64,000 nt of DNA, taken from positions 1,736,001 to 1,800,000 of the forward strand of contig NZ_CP179213.1 in the NCBI RefSeq assembly GCF_051201685.1, in the 5' to 3' direction. Positions 26,601 through 36,131 of the stretch are shown one piece after another. A program made the translations under genes and the position numbers. The DNA is from Luminiphilus sp051201685. GTDB lineage: Bacteria > Pseudomonadota > Gammaproteobacteria > Pseudomonadales > Halieaceae. The notes below the pieces were generated by a model. The model was not told the origin of the DNA. It saw only the letters and a program-made list of their open reading frames with translations, and ran no database searches. Numbering within the stretch: the first letter of the stretch is position 1; each line of letters begins with the position of its first letter.

Positions 26601-28931
26601 TTGTCAGCCACACGAAAATCTTCAAAATCCGTACAGGATCTCACTCCCGCATCCCGAGGGCCAAAAGACGCGCTCTTTATTGCCATTGGAGCCGCCTGTC
26701 TGCTGGTTCTGCTGGCGTTGGTGAGTCACAGTAGTAATGATCCCGGGTGGTCATCTAGCGGCGGTGGTGATGTCCAGAATCTGGCGGGCATTACCGGCGC
26801 ATTTCTCAGCGATGTTCTCTTTTCTTTACTGGGTTACGGTGCTTTTTTAATTCCTGGCTTATTGGGCTATCAAGCCGTTCGCTTTTTGCTCGTCAGGGAA
26901 GCGCGCAGTCCCACTGACTGGACGGTTTTTGGTTTGCGCGCTCTTGGACTCATTTTGGTGGTCTTAGCTGCAACGTCCCTGGCCGCGCTGAACGACAGTG
27001 GCACCGCGGACCTGCCACAAGGCGCTGGAGGCATATTAGGGGCGAGCATAGGTGCTGGCTTCGATACAGCCTTTAGTTCAGTAGGTGCTCGGCTGCTACT
27101 GCTAGCAATGTTTTTTCTTGGAATCACTATTTTCGCTGACATTAGCTGGCTGAAGGTGATTGACGAACTGGGGCGCAGACTCATTGAGGGCTGTGAAACC
27201 GGTTGGAATTGGCTATTGCAAACTAGGGACAGGCTGTTAGAGCGGCGTGAGCGCGAAAAGCAGCAGGTTGAGCGTAAGGCTGTCATTGAAGACTACGTGG
27301 CACAAAAGAAAAAAAATCCACCAAAAATAAAGCCCCCAGAACCTCGGCCGGCCCCCAGTCAGCGCATTGAAAAAGAGCGCCAAAAGCCTTTGTTCGATAC
27401 CCCGGTTACCGGAGAAGTGCCGCCTCTCGACCTCCTCGACGTCGCTCCGGAAATGGGCCACCGCGGCTATTCCAAAGAGGAGCTGGAATCTCTGTCGAAG
27501 TTGCTGGAACTCAAGCTTTTGGACTTTGGTGTCAGTGCCGAGGTGACGGCGGTATATCCTGGTCCAGTTGTTACGCGGTTTGAGATTCAACCCGCTGCCG
27601 GGGTGAAGGTTTCTCGAATTTCTAATTTGGCGAAAGACTTGGCACGCTCCCTCGCCGTCATTTCCGTGCGGGTGGTAGAGGTTATTCCTGGGAAGAGTGT
27701 CGTAGGTATAGAAATCCCGAATGCTGACCGGCAAACGGTGAATTTCAAGGAGGTGCTGGCCTCACAAACCTTTGACGAATCGAAGTCAAATTTAACCCTA
27801 GCCCTGGGCCACGATATTGCCGGCGCGCCAGTCGTCGCTGATCTTGGGAAAATGCCGCACCTGTTAGTTGCAGGGACAACCGGTTCCGGAAAGTCCGTGG
27901 GTGTGAACTGTATGCTTGTTAGCCTGCTTTTCAAAAGTAGTCCTGAGCAGGTTCGGATGATTCTAATCGACCCAAAAATGCTGGAACTGTCAGTCTATGA
28001 TGGCATTCCCCATCTCCTGACGCCGGTAATTACCGACATGAAAGATGCCGCCAATGGGCTGCGCTGGTGTGTGGCAGAGATGGAGCGACGCTACAAGCTT
28101 ATGTCGCTTTTGGGAGTGCGTAATCTAGCGGGATACAATCGTAAAGTCAGCGATGCCATCGCCGCGGGATCCCCTCTTGAAGATCCCGTATGGGTTCCAG
28201 ATCAGTTATCCATGATACCGGTGGAGGAACAGGTTCAGCCGACCCTGGAGCCTTTGCCCAGTATTGTTGTGGTCATCGACGAATTTGCAGACATGATGAT
28301 GATTGTGGGTAAAAAGGTCGAAGAGCTGATTGCACGCATTGCGCAAAAGGCCCGCGCAGCAGGCATCCATCTTATCCTCGCAACTCAACGCCCATCGGTT
28401 GATGTCATAACAGGTCTTATTAAGGCTAATATCCCCACTCGCATCGGCTTTGCCGTAAGCTCGAAGGTCGATTCTCGAACAATCCTCGACCAAGGTGGCG
28501 CTGAGCAGCTACTGGGTAACGGCGACATGCTTTATCTTCCCGCGGGCTCAAGCGTACCCGTTCGCGTCCACGGTGCATTTTGTTCTGATGACGAAGTGCA
28601 CCGAGTTGTTGCCGACTGGAAAAGGCGTGGGGAACCGCAGTTTATCGAAGGGCTGCTGGATGAGGGGGGACAGACCCCGGTGACCGCAGGAGAACTGCAG
28701 TCTGCTGCCTCTGACGATGACAATCCCGAAGCCGACGCCCTCTATGACGAGGCGGTGCATTATGTCACTAAGAGCAGGCGGGCCTCGATTTCCAGCGTGC
28801 AGCGTAAACTCCGAATTGGCTATAACCGTGCTGCCCGCCTTATCGAGAGTATGGAGCAGACCGGTGTGGTATCGACCATGGGCACCAACGGACAGCGGGA
28901 GGTTCTCGCGCCACCTCCGGTAGAGGACTGA
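26601..28931 (+). CDS. ftsK: DNA translocase FtsK
   Basis: Divisome-anchored DNA pump that resolves chromosome dimers with XerCD. The 776 residues have four N-terminal membrane helices (about residues 24-185), a short charged linker, the RecA-like motor with Walker A AGTTGSGKSVG (about 420) and VVVIDEFADMMM, and a C-terminal gamma winged helix (DEAVHYVTKSRRASISSVQR) that reads KOPS. The linker is far shorter than in E. coli FtsK (1329 residues), as in many gammaproteobacteria. It starts with TTG at 26601, with AAAGGA upstream; the nearby ATG is out of frame. Confidence 0.97.
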   Translation: MSATRKSSKSVQDLTPASRGPKDALFIAIGAACLLVLLALVSHSSNDPGWSSSGGGDVQNLAGITGAFLSDVLFSLLGYGAFLIPGLLGYQAVRFLLVREARSPTDWTVFGLRALGLILVVLAATSLAALNDSGTADLPQGAGGILGASIGAGFDTAFSSVGARLLLLAMFFLGITIFADISWLKVIDELGRRLIEGCETGWNWLLQTRDRLLERREREKQQVERKAVIEDYVAQKKKNPPKIKPPEPRPAPSQRIEKERQKPLFDTPVTGEVPPLDLLDVAPEMGHRGYSKEELESLSKLLELKLLDFGVSAEVTAVYPGPVVTRFEIQPAAGVKVSRISNLAKDLARSLAVISVRVVEVIPGKSVVGIEIPNADRQTVNFKEVLASQTFDESKSNLTLALGHDIAGAPVVADLGKMPHLLVAGTTGSGKSVGVNCMLVSLLFKSSPEQVRMILIDPKMLELSVYDGIPHLLTPVITDMKDAANGLRWCVAEMERRYKLMSLLGVRNLAGYNRKVSDAIAAGSPLEDPVWVPDQLSMIPVEEQVQPTLEPLPSIVVVIDEFADMMMIVGKKVEELIARIAQKARAAGIHLILATQRPSVDVITGLIKANIPTRIGFAVSSKVDSRTILDQGGAEQLLGNGDMLYLPAGSSVPVRVHGAFCSDDEVHRVVADWKRRGEPQFIEGLLDEGGQTPVTAGELQSAASDDDNPEADALYDEAVHYVTKSRRASISSVQRKLRIGYNRAARLIESMEQTGVVSTMGTNGQREVLAPPPVED

Positions 28932-28933
28932 AC

Positions 28934-29551
28934 ATGACACCTTTGGTGGGCGCTAAGTGGCGGTGGTGGGTTATTGCATTGTTGTGCCTCTGGCTTTTGA
29001 TTGGGCTGGTTAAAGACGTCAAAGCAGAGGGATTGCTCGGTGGCATCGAATCATTAGAAGGAAGTTTCCGTCAGGAAATCTTTGACAAAAATGGCTTAGT
29101 GACTGCGCAAAGCAGCGGTGTTTTTGCTCTCCTGCGCCCACACTTTTTTTTATGGCAAATCACTGCCCCCGGCAGACAGCTGTTAATCAGCGATGGGGAG
29201 TTCTTCTGGCAATACGACGAGGATCTCGAGACGGTGATCAGACGACCGTTAGAAGCCCAGCTTAACTCGCCGTTAGCGGTACTACTCGCTGAAGAATCGG
29301 TGCTTGAACAACACTACACACTGACACGCAGGCCACAGGAGTTGAGGCTAGAGCCCCTTGAACCGAATCCAGTATTTACGTCGATGAGTGTGACGTTGGA
29401 GGAGGGCACGCCTACTGCGGTGAGCGTGACGGATAAATTAGACCAACGCATTGATTTCACCCTGGTCTCGGACGGTACCAATAGGTTAACCGCCGAAGAT
29501 TTTTTGTTCACGCCACCGGCTGAGATTGCTGTCACTATCGTAGAGCCCTAG
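28934..29551 (+). CDS. lolA: Outer-membrane lipoprotein carrier LolA
   Basis: Periplasmic shuttle that takes lipoproteins from LolCDE to LolB. The 205 residues have an N-terminal hydrophobic signal (WWVIALLCLWLLIGLV), then GGIESLEGSFRQEIFD, GVFALLRPHFFLWQITAP, DGEFFWQYDEDLETVIRRPL and the C-terminal beta segments. Its position 3 bp after ftsK and before rarA is the standard gammaproteobacterial order. Confidence 0.93.
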   Translation: MTPLVGAKWRWWVIALLCLWLLIGLVKDVKAEGLLGGIESLEGSFRQEIFDKNGLVTAQSSGVFALLRPHFFLWQITAPGRQLLISDGEFFWQYDEDLETVIRRPLEAQLNSPLAVLLAEESVLEQHYTLTRRPQELRLEPLEPNPVFTSMSVTLEEGTPTAVSVTDKLDQRIDFTLVSDGTNRLTAEDFLFTPPAEIAVTIVEP

Positions 29552-29565
29552 CGGAGGGGTAGGCA

Positions 29566-30900
29566 TTGTCGACAACACAAAACACTTTGTTCGGCGAGCC
29601 GGAGGTCAACCAAGCTCCCCTTGCCTCAAGGTTGCGCCCTAGCAGCCTGAGTGGTTTTGTCGGTCAGGACCACATCTTGGGCCCAGAGGCGCCGCTTGGG
29701 ATGGCAATGAGCGCGGGAAATCTGCACTCATTTTTATTGTGGGGCCCCCCTGGGGTGGGAAAGACGACTCTGGCTCGACTTTGTGCGGGAGCCACAAAAG
29801 CGCAGTTTTATCCGATATCAGCCGTGTTAGCTGGCGTCAAAGACATCAGAGCAGTCATTGACTCTGCTCGAGTTGGATTGTCACAAGGGTTACAGACCGT
29901 GCTGTTTGTCGATGAGGTTCACCGCTTCAATAAGGCGCAACAGGATGCGTTTCTGCCTCACGTAGAGGATGGCACTATCACGTTCATTGGTGCGACGACT
30001 GAAAACCCTTCTTTTGAGGTGAATGCAGCACTACTTTCAAGGGTACGGGTATACCGGTTAAGGCCACTGGAACAGCACCATATCGTGACGATTCTACAGC
30101 GAGCTTTGGCATCTGAGCTCACCGAAGTTCAGGCTGAGACTGAAATATTGGAGAGCCTTGCCGCACAAGCTGACGGTGACGCCAGACGTGCGTTAGGGCA
30201 GCTCGAGGTTGCTGCCGATTTGGCCGGTATCGAGCAAGGGCGAAAAATCATTAATCAAAAGGTGTTGGAGGAGCTAGGGCAGGGCAGCCCGCGACGCTTT
30301 GATAAAGGCGGTGATGCGTTTTACGATCAGATCAGTGCACTGCATAAGAGCGTGCGTGGCTCAGATCCTGATGCCAGCCTCTACTGGTTTGTGCGCATGC
30401 TTGACGGTGGCTGCGACCCCCTCTACATCGCAAGAAGAGTGGTACGTATGGCCAGTGAGGATATCGGTAATGCTGATCCCAGAGCGTTAGAAATTGCGCT
30501 AAACGCCTGGCAGATTCAGGAGCGTCTAGGAAGTCCCGAGGGTGAATTAACGTTAGCCCAAGCTATCATCTACCTCGCCTGTGCCGCTAAGAGTAACGCC
30601 GTCTATTCGGCTTTCAATGAGGCCAAACGTCTGGTTGAGACACAGGGCAGTTTGGAAGTCCCGATACATCTGCGGAATGCGCCTTCAGCCTTGATGCGTG
30701 AGCAAGGCTTCGGGAAGGCGTATCGTTACGCTCACAGCGAGCCGGAAGGCTACGCGGCCAATGAAAATTACTTTCCGGAAGAAATGCAGCCGGTCCAGTT
30801 CTATCAGCCTACCGATCGCGGTCTAGAAGGGCGTATCCGAGAAAAGTTGCAGCATCTTCGCGCCTTAGATCAGCTGGCAAAAGAAAAGGTCGACCCCTAA
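29566..30900 (+). CDS. rarA: Replication-associated recombination protein RarA
   Basis: AAA+ ATPase related to clamp loaders that acts at stalled replication forks. The 444 residues contain LASRLRPSSLSGFVGQDH, Walker A GPPGVGKTTLARL (about residue 62), Walker B VLFVDEVHRF, sensor 1 GATTENPSF and the C-terminal tetramerisation part with the family's RVVRMASEDIGNADP. It starts with TTG at 29566, with GGAGGGG upstream. Its TAA overlaps the crcB ATG by one base. Confidence 0.97.
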   Translation: MSTTQNTLFGEPEVNQAPLASRLRPSSLSGFVGQDHILGPEAPLGMAMSAGNLHSFLLWGPPGVGKTTLARLCAGATKAQFYPISAVLAGVKDIRAVIDSARVGLSQGLQTVLFVDEVHRFNKAQQDAFLPHVEDGTITFIGATTENPSFEVNAALLSRVRVYRLRPLEQHHIVTILQRALASELTEVQAETEILESLAAQADGDARRALGQLEVAADLAGIEQGRKIINQKVLEELGQGSPRRFDKGGDAFYDQISALHKSVRGSDPDASLYWFVRMLDGGCDPLYIARRVVRMASEDIGNADPRALEIALNAWQIQERLGSPEGELTLAQAIIYLACAAKSNAVYSAFNEAKRLVETQGSLEVPIHLRNAPSALMREQGFGKAYRYAHSEPEGYAANENYFPEEMQPVQFYQPTDRGLEGRIREKLQHLRALDQLAKEKVDP

Positions 30901-31277
30901 TGAGCGCTTTACTTTGGGTCGCACTTGGCGGGAGTTTGGGTGCGGTAGCACGGTATGGGGCCGGCCAGCTAATACGGTCCACGTTACCGTATATCAGTTG
31001 GCCCGTAGCGACCCTGACCGTCAACGTACTGGGCTCACTGGGTATCGGTATTATTTTTATTCTTTTAGAACGCCACCATGTCCATGATGCCGCTCGATTG
31101 GTGCTGTTGGTGGGTTTTCTTGGCGGTTTCACCACCTTTTCAACGTTCTCACTGGAGTTACTGCTTATGATGGAGCGCGGCGATTGGGCGCTCGCAATGG
31201 GCTATGCATTCGTTAGCCTTGTTAGCTGTTTTGCAGGCGTCTATCTTGGGGCGCAGTTGGCCCGGAGTTTCGGGTGA
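30900..31277 (+). CDS. crcB: Fluoride ion channel CrcB (Fluc)
   Basis: Dimeric membrane channel exporting fluoride. The 125-residue protein has four membrane helices, the pore Asn in LTVNVLGS and the signature GFLGGFTTFSTFS with the Phe-box residues. It begins at the last base of the rarA stop codon, so it is translationally coupled; there is no room for a fluoride riboswitch in front of it. Confidence 0.96.
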   Translation: MSALLWVALGGSLGAVARYGAGQLIRSTLPYISWPVATLTVNVLGSLGIGIIFILLERHHVHDAARLVLLVGFLGGFTTFSTFSLELLLMMERGDWALAMGYAFVSLVSCFAGVYLGAQLARSFG

Positions 31278-31354
31278 AACCCGGCAAAAAATTGATGAAC
31301 AGGGTATGATGCCGCCGCAAAATTACCCGCTACCGTCTCCGAGGAGTCACCACA

Positions 31355-32659
31355 ATGCTTGACATTAAAGTCGTTCGCGAAGATCCGACGGCTATTGCTG
31401 CGGCACTCAAACTTAAGGGTTATGAGTTTCCCGTCGAGGATTTTCTTGAGCTCGATGCGCGTCGTAAGCAGGCAGACATTCGTGCCCAAAATTTACTGGC
31501 CGATAGAAAATCCGCCTCAAAGAAAATTGGTGAACTGGTTGGGCAGGGGCGCAGTGTTGATGAGGCAAAGGCGGAGGTGGCCGGGCTTCTAGAAAAAATC
31601 AGTGGCGATATAACCGCGGCTACGGAGGAGGCTAGGCAAGCGCAGGAAGCTTTGCAGGCCATGTTACTGGCCACGCCAAACGTACCCGATGCCCGCGTTC
31701 CTGCAGGAGCAACAGAGGAAGATAATCATGAGGTGCTCACTTGGGGCGAGCCGAAAACTTTTGATTTTAAGCCTTTAGATCACGTCGATATTGGTGAATT
31801 ATCGGGGCAACTCGATGCCGCAACGGCAGGCAAAATCACAGGATCACGCTTTTCAGTTATGAGCGGCGCGATAGCCCGTCTGCATCGCGCATTAGTGCAG
31901 TTCATGCTGAACGAGCACACCGCAGTCAATGGTTATACCGAAGTTTACGTGCCTTATATGGTGAATCGCGAGTCACTGGTCGGCACCGGTCAGCTGCCAA
32001 AATTCGAAGAGGACTTATTCCGAATTCAGGGCGATCAGGACTACTACCTGATTCCGACGGCAGAGGTTCCTGTGACCAACATTGCCCGGGATCGTATTTT
32101 CGAAGATCAAGAGTTTGGTGAGCTTGGAATAAGGTATGTTGCTCACACGCCTTGTTTTAGGAGTGAGGCGGGCAGCTATGGCCGCGACACACGGGGGCTG
32201 ATACGGCAACACCAATTTGAAAAGGTTGAGCTGGTGCAACTTGTTCGCCCGACCCAATCCGACGAGGCTCTTGAATCCTTAACTGCACATGCGGAACATA
32301 TTTTGCAGTTGCTCATGCTGCCTTACCGCAAAGTCATTCTTTGCGGCGGTGACCTCGGTTTTGGTGCACAGCTTACCTACGATTTAGAGGTATGGCTCCC
32401 TGGGCAGGATGCCTATCGAGAAATATCTAGTTGCTCAAATTACGGCGCTTATCAAGCGCGGCGAATGCAGGCCCGATGGCGCAACCCCGCCACTGGAAAG
32501 CCCGAGCCTTTGCATACAATCAATGGTTCAGGCTTAGCGGTGGGGCGCACGCTGGTAGCCATTCTCGAGAATTATCAAGAGGCTGGGGGAGATGTCGTCA
32601 TTCCCGAGGTCTTGCGTCCCTACATGCAAGGTCTAGAGCGAATTAGCGCTGGGCAGTAA
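31355..32659 (+). CDS. serS: Seryl-tRNA synthetase
   Basis: Charges tRNA-Ser and tRNA-Sec with serine. The 434 residues show the N-terminal coiled-coil arm (residues 25-100), the class II catalytic core with TAEVPVTN, motif 2 CFRSEAGSYGRDTRGLIRQH, SSCSNYGAYQARRM and motif 3 NGSGLAVGRTLVAI. GGAG precedes the ATG by about 10 bp. Its last 17 bp overlap the end of prc on the other strand. Confidence 0.98.
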   Translation: MLDIKVVREDPTAIAAALKLKGYEFPVEDFLELDARRKQADIRAQNLLADRKSASKKIGELVGQGRSVDEAKAEVAGLLEKISGDITAATEEARQAQEALQAMLLATPNVPDARVPAGATEEDNHEVLTWGEPKTFDFKPLDHVDIGELSGQLDAATAGKITGSRFSVMSGAIARLHRALVQFMLNEHTAVNGYTEVYVPYMVNRESLVGTGQLPKFEEDLFRIQGDQDYYLIPTAEVPVTNIARDRIFEDQEFGELGIRYVAHTPCFRSEAGSYGRDTRGLIRQHQFEKVELVQLVRPTQSDEALESLTAHAEHILQLLMLPYRKVILCGGDLGFGAQLTYDLEVWLPGQDAYREISSCSNYGAYQARRMQARWRNPATGKPEPLHTINGSGLAVGRTLVAILENYQEAGGDVVIPEVLRPYMQGLERISAGQ

Positions 32660-34802
32660 CGGGCGGTGTCACCTTTGACGGCCCTGTAAGAGCCAGAGTG
32701 TCGGCAAGAATGCGGCCCGCCTCTATGAGCAGCACGTCAGAGGGTTCTTCCTCGGCGTCCTCTGCTCCCGTTAAATCTTCTATTACGGCGCCAGGTGCAT
32801 TGGTCTCGTTACCCTCATCTACGGCCACAATGCCATCCTCCGAGTCTTCGGTCGTTTCGTCGCCCTCGTCTTCACGAAGACTTTCCAGCGGCTCTAGCCC
32901 TTGCGCCTGTCGACGTTTATTTTCAATTTCAAGGGCCTTTTGCTCTTGAGAATCGCGAAGCGCCACACGCTCTTCTTCGTTGAGCGGCAAGGATTTTAGA
33001 CCGCGAGTTTCTGTAGCCATTAACACCTGGTCTATCAGGTAAATGTAGTCGGGATCTTTCTCGATTCTACTTTTATGCCGCTCGTTGAGTGTCGGCAACA
33101 GTGACGAAAAATAGCTGTACTCGCGATGCCTGACCGGGGAAATTTGATCCCAATCGAGGGCATTATCAAGTGCGCTCTCACCAATCTCGCTGGGATCGAA
33201 AAGTGAGGGAAAGTCAATGTCCGGTACAACGCCTCTATGCTGGGTTGAATCGCCGGAAATGCGATAAAACTTGCTCTCGGTGACCTTGAGCTGTCCTTCA
33301 GGCATGCCCAGCAATGTTTGCACAGTGCCTTTGCCGAAGGAGCGATCGCCCAGAACAATACCTCGCCCATAATCTTGTATTGCTCCCGCGAAAATTTCTG
33401 ACGCAGAAGCGCTTAACCGATTGATTAATACCGCTACCGGACCCTGATAGTAGGCGGAGCGCCGCCGCTTTCCATCCCGCCATACTTTTCGTTCGGCACT
33501 GCGGATTTGAACGGTGGGCCCGTACTCGATAAACAGCCCGGTTAGGTCATTGGCCTCTTGCAATGACCCTCCACCGTTATTTCGTAAATCAATGACCAAT
33601 GCTTCAGCGCCTTGAGCTTGCAGCTCCTCAATCAGTTTTTTAACGTCCCGAGTCGTCGACTTGTAATCCTCATCACCTCGTCTAAGGGCTGCAAAATCAA
33701 TATAAAAGGCGGGTATTTCGATAACACCGACTTTCCGGGTGACGCCATCAGCGTCATCAAGTTCTAACAGCTCACTCTGAGCCGCTTGCTCTTCTAATTT
33801 CACTTTATTTCGCTCAATCGCTACCACCTGGCGCTGATCTGTTTTGCCTTTGCCGGGGATTACCTCAAGTCTAACCGTTGTCTCTCGGGGGCCCCGAATC
33901 AGATCCACCACTTCATCTAAGCGCCAACCCACCACGTCTTCAATAGGGCCCTCAACGCCTTGTCCAACGCCAATGATGAGATCTGAGGGCGACAGGTCAC
34001 CTTGTTTATCGGCCGGCCCTGCGGGAACTAATCGAACGACTTTGGTGTATTCATCATCGACCTGCAGAACTGCGCCAATTCCATCAAAAGACAAACTCAT
34101 GTTGATATCAAAATTTTCGGCGCGTCTCGGGGAAAAATACGAGGTGTGAGGGTCGTACAGCTCAGTTAGTGCGTTAGCGTAGATCGCAAACACATCACGC
34201 TCGTTGTACTGCTCAAGTCGGTTAAGCTGATTGCGGTAACGTTTTGTCAGTGTAGGGGCTATTTCATCTACAGATTTGTCTGCAAGCTTTAGGCTCAGGG
34301 CCTGATTTTTTAATCGCTTGCGCCAGCGATCGTCAAGCTCAGTAGAAGATGCAGCCCACGCGACGTCATCGCCATCTATCGGCAGGTATTCTGAAACGCT
34401 GTAGTCGAACTCCGGCACGGTGGCAGGGAGCTCTACTAATATGGCCTCAAGGCGCGCTTTCAGATGAGTTTGATATTGGGTAAAGATGGTAAAAGCCGGG
34501 ACAAGGTTTCCCTCTCGCCCCGCATCGTCAAGCGTTGTTCGGTAGACCTGAAAGCTGTTGACGTCGTCAAGCGTAAAAAACATTTTCTGTGGATCTAGGG
34601 TATCTATGTAGGCGTCCAGATGCGCTGCTGACAGCGCGTCATCGTAATTCTTGCCTTCATAGTGTCGGTTTTGCAGAGCGTTGATCATCTCCCCCAATGT
34701 TTCTCCCTGAATAGCCTCAGGAGCTAGTGCCCAAGTTCGGTAAGCACAGAAAAGTCCAGCGAGAACCAGCCAGCGAAGGCGAGTAGGTATTGTTAGGAAC
34801 AT
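32643..34802 (-). CDS. prc: Tail-specific protease Prc
   Basis: Periplasmic S41 C-terminal processing protease. The 719 residues contain an N-terminal signal, a helical N-domain, a PDZ domain (about 235-330, with GIGAVLQVDDEYTKVVRLVPAGPA), and the Ser-Lys dyad in NRLSASASEIFAGAIQDYG and GDRSFGKGTVQTLL. A region unusually rich in Asp/Glu (about 640-700) is inserted before the final LIEAGRILADTLAL helix. E. coli Prc has 682 residues. Targets probably include cell-wall hydrolases, as in E. coli (inference). Confidence 0.95.
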   Translation of the reverse strand: MFLTIPTRLRWLVLAGLFCAYRTWALAPEAIQGETLGEMINALQNRHYEGKNYDDALSAAHLDAYIDTLDPQKMFFTLDDVNSFQVYRTTLDDAGREGNLVPAFTIFTQYQTHLKARLEAILVELPATVPEFDYSVSEYLPIDGDDVAWAASSTELDDRWRKRLKNQALSLKLADKSVDEIAPTLTKRYRNQLNRLEQYNERDVFAIYANALTELYDPHTSYFSPRRAENFDINMSLSFDGIGAVLQVDDEYTKVVRLVPAGPADKQGDLSPSDLIIGVGQGVEGPIEDVVGWRLDEVVDLIRGPRETTVRLEVIPGKGKTDQRQVVAIERNKVKLEEQAAQSELLELDDADGVTRKVGVIEIPAFYIDFAALRRGDEDYKSTTRDVKKLIEELQAQGAEALVIDLRNNGGGSLQEANDLTGLFIEYGPTVQIRSAERKVWRDGKRRRSAYYQGPVAVLINRLSASASEIFAGAIQDYGRGIVLGDRSFGKGTVQTLLGMPEGQLKVTESKFYRISGDSTQHRGVVPDIDFPSLFDPSEIGESALDNALDWDQISPVRHREYSYFSSLLPTLNERHKSRIEKDPDYIYLIDQVLMATETRGLKSLPLNEEERVALRDSQEQKALEIENKRRQAQGLEPLESLREDEGDETTEDSEDGIVAVDEGNETNAPGAVIEDLTGAEDAEEEPSDVLLIEAGRILADTLALTGPSKVTPPVTAQR

Positions 34803-34901
34803 GGCGTATTTAATCCGACGTCAATAAAGTGAGTTAATAAGCTATACGTGCCAAACGGGGCGACCCGATGACGTCATTTTCGGCCCATACCACCCGTTAT
34901 A

Positions 34902-36131
34902 TCAGAATGGATGGCCAAACCTCAGGTAGACCGCCGAGTTGTCACCGGATCCTTTTGCAGCTTCCATGCGCATGACGACTCCAGACTCAGGCTTTACTAG
35001 CCAACTGACTCCTGCACCAATGCCTGGATAAAGCTCATCGCTACAGCTTTGGGAGGTGGCGTTTGACCCTATACCGTCACCAAATAAGCAGCCTATGCCG
35101 CCGAACACGACAACACCCCAGCGTTGAGAGATAGGCATCCGTAAATCAAATTGGCCTCCAACAGAATTCTCCCCTAAATAATTTCCCCGGGTGTAGCCCG
35201 GCACAATCACCGATGAGTAACCCGAGACGGGCGCGTCGTGGGTGAGTCGTGTGTAGGCTTGCACAGCCAGCACCGTTTCCGGGGCCTGGTCTCCAGTAAA
35301 CCAATGCCCAAGAGAACTGTAGTGATTGAAATTTCCGCGCAGCACATCAAAATCGCCATTACTGTCTATGAGTGAATCTTCTGGCAGAAGTTCCTCAAGC
35401 AGGTCACCATTGTCGAGGTCTGGCTGATCGTCACTGCTGCTATACCGTGTGCCGTCGACAACCAGGTGGCTACCCGAGGTGGGGTTACGCACATGGTTGC
35501 GCCCATCCCTTTCTACGACAAAGCCTAGCCCTGCCGCATTGAACCCCATTAAACCGACTTGATTATTGACGACCTCCTCGGGCGCTGGAATACCAATCAC
35601 ATAGTTTGTGCGTACAAGCTGGCCACCGAAAAACCAATCGCCTACAACCCTGTAACGGTAGCGCATAAATAGTGATTTCAAGTCATCGTTAGTTTCAACG
35701 GTTTGACCACTGCCCAAAAAATCGTCGTACTCGTTGTTGATATCACCGTATGCCGCACCAGCAGTTAGCCGGTGATGATCGGCACCCCAGTATAGGTCGG
35801 TAAACATTGCACTGACCAAAGAATCAGTATTTGAATAGGACAGCGTTGCGCCTGACAGGGATATCGGAGATGCCTCGTCGAAGCGATGCAGGTAGGCGGC
35901 AATAGCGCCAAGATTTCTTCCTAATTTTGGGTCGACACTGAAGGTTGGTGTCAGCAGCCAAGGGCTATCGCGTTGAGGTGGTGCTGAATCATTGGTGGAT
36001 GGCTCCAGAGCTTCCCCATCACCGGCAACCGATTCTTCTGCAGCGGCTGATGCCACAGCGGTTACGACAAGCCACACCAAAAGGCTGAAGAAGAGACCGG
36101 GATTGGTACAACATGAAAAGATTTTACGCAC
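34902..36131 (-). CDS. Omp85/BamA-like outer-membrane barrel protein
   Basis: The 409-residue protein has a signal peptide (LFFSLLVWLVVTAVASAAA), a short acidic linker rather than POTRA domains, then alternating beta strands that end FGHPF with a C-terminal aromatic residue, the outer-membrane barrel signature. The strand GFVVERDGRNHVRNPTSG and WGVVVFGGIGCLFGD resemble the barrel part of surface-antigen (D15) proteins. Barrel-only relatives exist in marine bacteria; substrate or role is unknown. Upstream lie poly-A tracts and a small hairpin. Confidence 0.78.
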   Translation of the reverse strand: MRKIFSCCTNPGLFFSLLVWLVVTAVASAAAEESVAGDGEALEPSTNDSAPPQRDSPWLLTPTFSVDPKLGRNLGAIAAYLHRFDEASPISLSGATLSYSNTDSLVSAMFTDLYWGADHHRLTAGAAYGDINNEYDDFLGSGQTVETNDDLKSLFMRYRYRVVGDWFFGGQLVRTNYVIGIPAPEEVVNNQVGLMGFNAAGLGFVVERDGRNHVRNPTSGSHLVVDGTRYSSSDDQPDLDNGDLLEELLPEDSLIDSNGDFDVLRGNFNHYSSLGHWFTGDQAPETVLAVQAYTRLTHDAPVSGYSSVIVPGYTRGNYLGENSVGGQFDLRMPISQRWGVVVFGGIGCLFGDGIGSNATSQSCSDELYPGIGAGVSWLVKPESGVVMRMEAAKGSGDNSAVYLRFGHPF

